The position numbers and the translations under genes are program-made. A DNA stretch of 64,000 nucleotides from Benincasa hispida (taxonomy: Eukaryota; Streptophyta; Magnoliopsida; Cucurbitales; Cucurbitaceae). Each line of letters opens with the position of its first letter. The stretch's first letter is position 1. Shown here one piece after another: positions 59,296 through 64,000 of the stretch. The notes beneath the pieces were generated by a model. The model saw only the letters and a list, made by a program, of their open reading frames with translations. It did not search any database and was not told where the DNA came from. The stretch spans positions 43,641,701 to 43,705,700 of the forward strand of contig NC_052354.1 in NCBI RefSeq assembly GCF_009727055.1. The letters are read 5' to 3'.

Positions 59296-60879
59296 TGCTG
59301 AAACATTTTAAACAAACTCTATTAAATAATGCATCTAAATCCATTTTTAGAAAAATAATAAAGTACCCAATAAATCTTATTTATTTACAATGATACTTTA
59401 GTGATTTAGGACAATTGCTACTGAGGGGCAGCCAAGAATTCCTTCACAGAAGCAAGACAATTCTTGACCAAATACTATATCAGAATAACTCTTTACTCCT
59501 ATAGTTCTTTTGGTTATCGTTTTTAGTCAAGATCTTTACTAACAATTAATAATTCTTGTAAGTGTGACCTGTCATTTTCAGATATTATAGAACAACATGA
59601 ATATGCCCCCGAAATAGAAGACAATACCCAAGACGGAACTATAAAACCCTATTCATTTTACTGAAACCTGGGTTGTTCCGAATCCTATATTACAACCCTC
59701 TGAAGGGATTGCCACGGTTAACGACTAGTTAGTGCCACCTAAAAACGATAGTAGGCACAACATAAGAATCTCATGGTTGAAGCTAACGGAGGAGACCGTA
59801 GGACAATGTTGACACATTTCCTTCACCCACTTACTATGAACTAGTTTCCTCATTCACCTTGTTATTGACCCATGCAAACACTTTCCGAATGGAGCAATCG
59901 CGGTAAAAGCGATACGAAGCTGAGCATGGATCTCAGTGTGAACACTTGAGGATGTGAGAGCTAATAACTATATATCGAATATATTGTTAATCTCCCACTA
60001 AAGTGTTCTATGTGTCTGGGTATTTACTTAGGTATAATACGACTAAATTTAAACAACCTAAGTCTAAATGATTTATCCAAGTATAACACTTATAATTGGA
60101 TTTTAACCTACAATGTCTAAGTGATAAACCATTTTATCACCTCACATCGCTCACGCAAGCTCATAAAATTAGTTAATAACGCTCAATCTTTCGGTTATAA
60201 TCCCTAGGTAGAAGGTGTTCCGTAAACCATCAACTTAAGTACCCCCAACCTTAGACAGGTTTATGAACCGATTTGAGTTTGTAACTGAATTTTATAAGGT
60301 AACAATCTATTTTAATGATTAAAACTAGTTGTTAATCTAAGTGAGCATGTAGCAGTTCTTTGTTATGGATTTTAAATGTGTAACCCAATTTTATAACAGC
60401 TTACAAAATTTTAGACATGCTAAACATCTACAAAATTCAACAAAGGCATTCAATATTTAATATAACAATTATATTAAATATAACCCTAACATGTATACTA
60501 TATATTATAACATTTTGTAACATACTTTCAATGCATGTAACATGCTTCCTACGGTGGAGTTTTAAATCTACATGGCATACTGTATGCATATACATGAATT
60601 ATTTAATTATTACATACATCATATGCATAAACAATTAAACACTAACTGATATGATTTTAGTTTTAGCATAAACAAACAAACAAAAGCCTAATTATTACAA
60701 ACAACTTCAAAATCGTCTCTGAATCGCTCGAACCGCTCCAAACCGAACCCAAGCAACTTGAACCGGATTAGCCAAAAAACCCTTTGAGCCTGAACTGGAC
60801 TGGACCTCGAGAAAACCGGTCGAACCGGCTGTTCTCGGTCTAAGCTCAAAATCTCGCTAAGGCTGATCGTGTAACACTG

Positions 60880-61340
60880 AAGTCTATTGTCTAACACGAT
60901 CGCTTAGTGCCTTCCATCTATCATATAGTGCCATCGTTTAGTGCCCAGATAGAGTTACACGATCGCTTAACACCATCGCATAATGCTTCTTGCACCTGCC
61001 GCAACTACACGATCGTGTAGTGCTATCGTTTAGTGCCTGGGTAGAGATTCATGATCGTTTAACACCATCACATAGTGCTTCTTGTCATTGTTTAGCATCC
61101 ACCGCAGCTAACAATCGTGTAGTGCCATTGTATAGCATTTCCAACGCATCGTTTAGCTCCCACGCAAAGTTACACGATCGTGTAGTGCTATCATATAACA
61201 TTTCAACGCATCGTTTAGCTCCCGCAGGTACACGATTGTCTAGCGCACAACATCACAACGACCAGCAACCGTAGCTACACAATCGTCTAGCTTTTCTTCA
61301 CATCGATTAGCGCCTGAAGCTAGACGATCGTTTAGCATTT
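60880..61340. repeat. CGATCG-motif cluster in copia leader
   Basis: At least fifteen degenerate copies of ACACGATCGTGTAGTGC / CATCGTTTAGCTCC, for example near 60896, 60958, 61007, 61053, 61121, 61177 and 61323. It lies about 300-755 nt downstream of the PBS, a placement similar to the clusters at 8370 and 17265. Confidence 0.7.
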
Positions 61341-61622
61341 AAACCTCAACGACGATTTTTGAGCAGAAGTTGAAAAACTGGAATCTGCAGCTCGACCTTC
61401 TTCACTTGTTTCTTCAATTACATCTTAATTTCAACTCTAATGACTCCAAATAAATTACAGATTCTTGATAACATATATAAGATCATGAATTAAGAGCCAA
61501 TTACAAATTTAATTAAGAAATTAAAGAAAAATGAAATGTCAAAACTCAGAAAACCATATCAATGCATCAGTTTCATATCACATGAAAAACACCTACCACA
61601 CCAAAATTAAACCGAATCGAAT

Positions 61623-61634
61623 GCTCTGATACCA
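61623..61634 (-). other. Primer binding site, initiator Met tRNA type
   Basis: The minus strand reads TGGTATCAGAGC exactly, 2 bp inside the 5' LTR terminus at 61637. Confidence 0.93.
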
Positions 61635-61636
61635 AT

Positions 61637-63428
61637 TGTAAGAATATATTAGTATGCAGTGGAAATAACAAGGATCAATAAGCATTCTAATTCATTAATT
61701 TTGACCGAAACTAAAGCATGCTCATCTAATATAAGAGGGTTTGAAGTTATACCTTTGTAGAACTCTTCAAGATCTCGATCCTTAACAGTTGTCTTCTCTA
61801 AAACTTGTCATGAACCACCTCAAGATCTTCCCCACTATTCTCTTGGAGCTTTAGAATGAGTTGTGGGACTCAAGAATAACTTGAACGAATGGAAAACTAG
61901 GGAGAAGCACACTGCACCAGTTCATTTGAATAACTCTGTCTTCAACACGAATTTTCCTAAAAACCCATTTTGAATGCATGCCTCAATTTCACTCCAATCT
62001 TCTTTATTTATTGTAGCTCATGCTTGGAGTAATTGAAGAGAATGTTAATAAGTTTTGAGTGACCTAGTTGAAGATAGTAATGGAAAAACCCATTTTTTCA
62101 TTTTGTGCAATTTTCCAGTTTTTCTATTTTCATAAAAAATGATTTCAAAATCCACTTGATTTTAAAACCAAAAATATTATTAATTTTATAAAATTAATTT
62201 CATTAATTAATTTTCTAATAAAATTAGTAAATAATTATTTGAATAATCTAATTAATTTAATATCAAATATTAAATCAAATTTTACACAAATCCATCTTCA
62301 TATATTTAAATCATACTTAAATATAAATTATCCTATCCCGTTTCATTCTAATTTGAACGTTTTTCAAATTAACTTATCATGCTACTCTTAAGCTTATCCA
62401 TTTACGAGCTAGTAAGGGGACCTCGCAGACCTACAGATCATGGGCTCCAATGATCCGAGATTAATTGGCTAAACTCATTATACCGAATTAATCCTCATTC
62501 GTTAATTAATGGGTCACTCCACTATAGCCCATAGTTGAACTCCCTTCACTGTAGATATATTATGTCCACTTGATATAACCATAATCAGTAAGTCGATCCT
62601 TCACATGTTGTTTGTAATCATAGTTGGGTCAAGATTACCATTTTACCCATACGAATACATCTTGTTCCTTAAGTTCCTACCGACCCTCTAATGAACAATT
62701 TTGATTCATAATACTTATGAATCAAGCCCTGTCTCTATCATGAGAAGGTGGGGTCCCGATTGTTCAAGACCTGGAATCAGTACTTAAGAGAACAACCTAT
62801 CTGCTAACCCTAAATCAAGTAGGAGCGAATTCCATCTTGCAAGGCTATGTACCCCAGCTATTTATCCGATATGATCTCCAAAATGGGAGTCTTATTAAGT
62901 AGTGCTGTTGGCCTACTCTCACCCATGTAGATCAAAGGATAATCCCGAACAAACAAGAGTTCATAGCTAGCTCAGGATTAAGATCGAGTTAACCTAGGTT
63001 ACTTAATAAATGAAATAGTCAGTTTTAACAGTAAACGGTTGTTATAAAGAAAAGTGACTATTTTCGTGGTTCGGTCTATATGCAAGCTCATTGCATAGGA
63101 TGCCCCCACTCACATGTCTCAACATGAATTATCTGTGGATCACATCATTTGTAGCACTTTACAACTTCTTGTAACAACTACAGAATGAGCCGCATCCAAT
63201 AGTGTTACTAGGATAAGATAGCCAATTTCATCTATATACTTATTAGACCATTAGGCTATATATTGTTAGCTTGATCTTGTTTATGTCACCACATAAAGTT
63301 AAAGTATTCAGACTATAGCCATGAATATGTTTATTGGATTTTCATAATAGAATGCAAAATCAATAACTTATTATTATTGATAAATAGAATGTTTAACACG
63401 AACTGCGAGTTCTAGGACATTCCCAACA
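61637..63428 (-). mobile_element. Copia 5' LTR (1792 bp)
   Basis: TGTAAGAATATATTAG...ACATTCCCAACA on the plus strand, the partner of 53340-55174. It is followed by the TSD copy TAAAC at 63429-63433. Together these define a complete element of 10089 bp. Confidence 0.93.
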
Positions 63429-63433
63429 TAAAC

Positions 63434-64000
63434 AATATTTGAGTGTCTATGTCCACTCAGTCGTTTAACCACAAATTTCAATAAATATGAGACTAAATGT
63501 CCTCTCAAATTAGAGTTGTATTACATTAAAACTTAAACTATTTGTTTGATACATTGGCAAATCAAAGAGTTATTTTTTTTTTCTATCTTTTTCTTTTTGA
63601 AGAAAAAGTAGAAGAAGTCAAAGAAATGGTTAAGAACAAAGATAATCTTTACAAGTTCTATATTTAACTACAAGGAAAAGGTTCCACATGAGATGAGATG
63701 ATCGTTGTACCAGATTATATAATTGCAAATGTCAAATGTATTCTCATGGATATCAATGATTAATTGATATTGTTTAATATCTTATACAAATGATCAAAAG
63801 TGTAAAATAAATATCTTAAATTAGTAAACAATCTAAATATAAATACTAATAATAAGATCCGAAACTTTTAGGGAGGGAAAGTATAAATACTAATAATAAG
63901 CGTGTCATCTTTTACGATTTTTTCTCATCTTTTGATCACTTTATGGATTTGGTTTTGTCTTCTACATTTTATTGATGTAAATTTAAACACCATTTTCCTC
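63434..64000. other. AT-rich flank, no gene seen
   Basis: No open frame or repeat with recognisable identity. A run of T and a purine tract lie at 63563-63630. A repeat of TATAAATACTAATAATAAG occurs near 63838 and 63882. Confidence 0.6.

Larger units (their letters stand above)
59296..61636 (-). mobile_element. Copia 5' leader
   Basis: About 2.3 kb of untranslated sequence between PBS and gag. It contains a block similar to the leaders of the left-hand copia units (GGAGACCGTAGGACAATGTTG near 59787 compares with 2911 and 7115), so the families are related. Between 60000 and 60650 I see only AT-rich sequence. Confidence 0.8.

Overview
This is a plant nuclear window, AT-rich and dominated by LTR retrotransposons, with one intact-looking host gene. 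A cucurbit is likely but not proven. That rests on the general repeat style, including the GATAGACT/AGTCTATC short-repeat tract near 24.86-25.01 kb. No bacterial genes, CRISPR arrays, operons or viral genomes are seen.

Layout. 1-9459: a scrambled minus-strand Ty1/copia relative in two partial tandem copies, with a plus-strand LTR fragment at its left edge and a Ty3/gypsy-type solo LTR (3998-5664, 5-bp target duplication TTACC) inserted in it. 9460-9484: an assembly gap of 25 N. 9485-22931: a large imperfect inverted repeat. The left arm (9485-16765) looks like an error-rich reverse copy of the right arm (16766-22931). The right arm holds a coding-less LTR element inserted in a decayed Tat/Athila-like gypsy pol, followed by gypsy 3' sequence and LTR to 24836. 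24837-27599: AT-rich spacer. About 27600-35946: a Del/Tekay-like LTR, PBS and very short internal remnant, split by a complete 5.6-kb copia element (28907-34512, target duplication GAAAC). 35947-37505: LTR-like sequence with two minisatellites. 38309-39925: a PIF/Harbinger-like non-autonomous DNA transposon. 39926-42900: AT-rich spacer with a 3'-truncated U2 snRNA retropseudogene.

43125-51507 is the host gene: 18 exons that splice into an open frame of 672 residues encoding a class IV (kelch) acyl-CoA-binding protein of the ACBP4/ACBP5 type. Its introns carry a SINE and a tandem duplication. 53340-63428 is a complete 10.1-kb minus-strand copia element with 1.8-kb LTRs, PBS, PPT, decayed gag-pol and target duplication TAAAC.

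Two things change how the window should be read. A 38-bp pair of inverted Tn5 mosaic ends (the Nextera mate-pair junction sequence) lies at 29882-29919 inside the copia gag. The large inverted repeat starts exactly at the N gap and its left arm shows an insertion-biased error pattern. Both suggest assembly artefacts. I found no convincing new biological system. The most open biological question is the recurrent degenerate CGATCG-centred motif, found in LTRs and leaders of several retrotransposon families.
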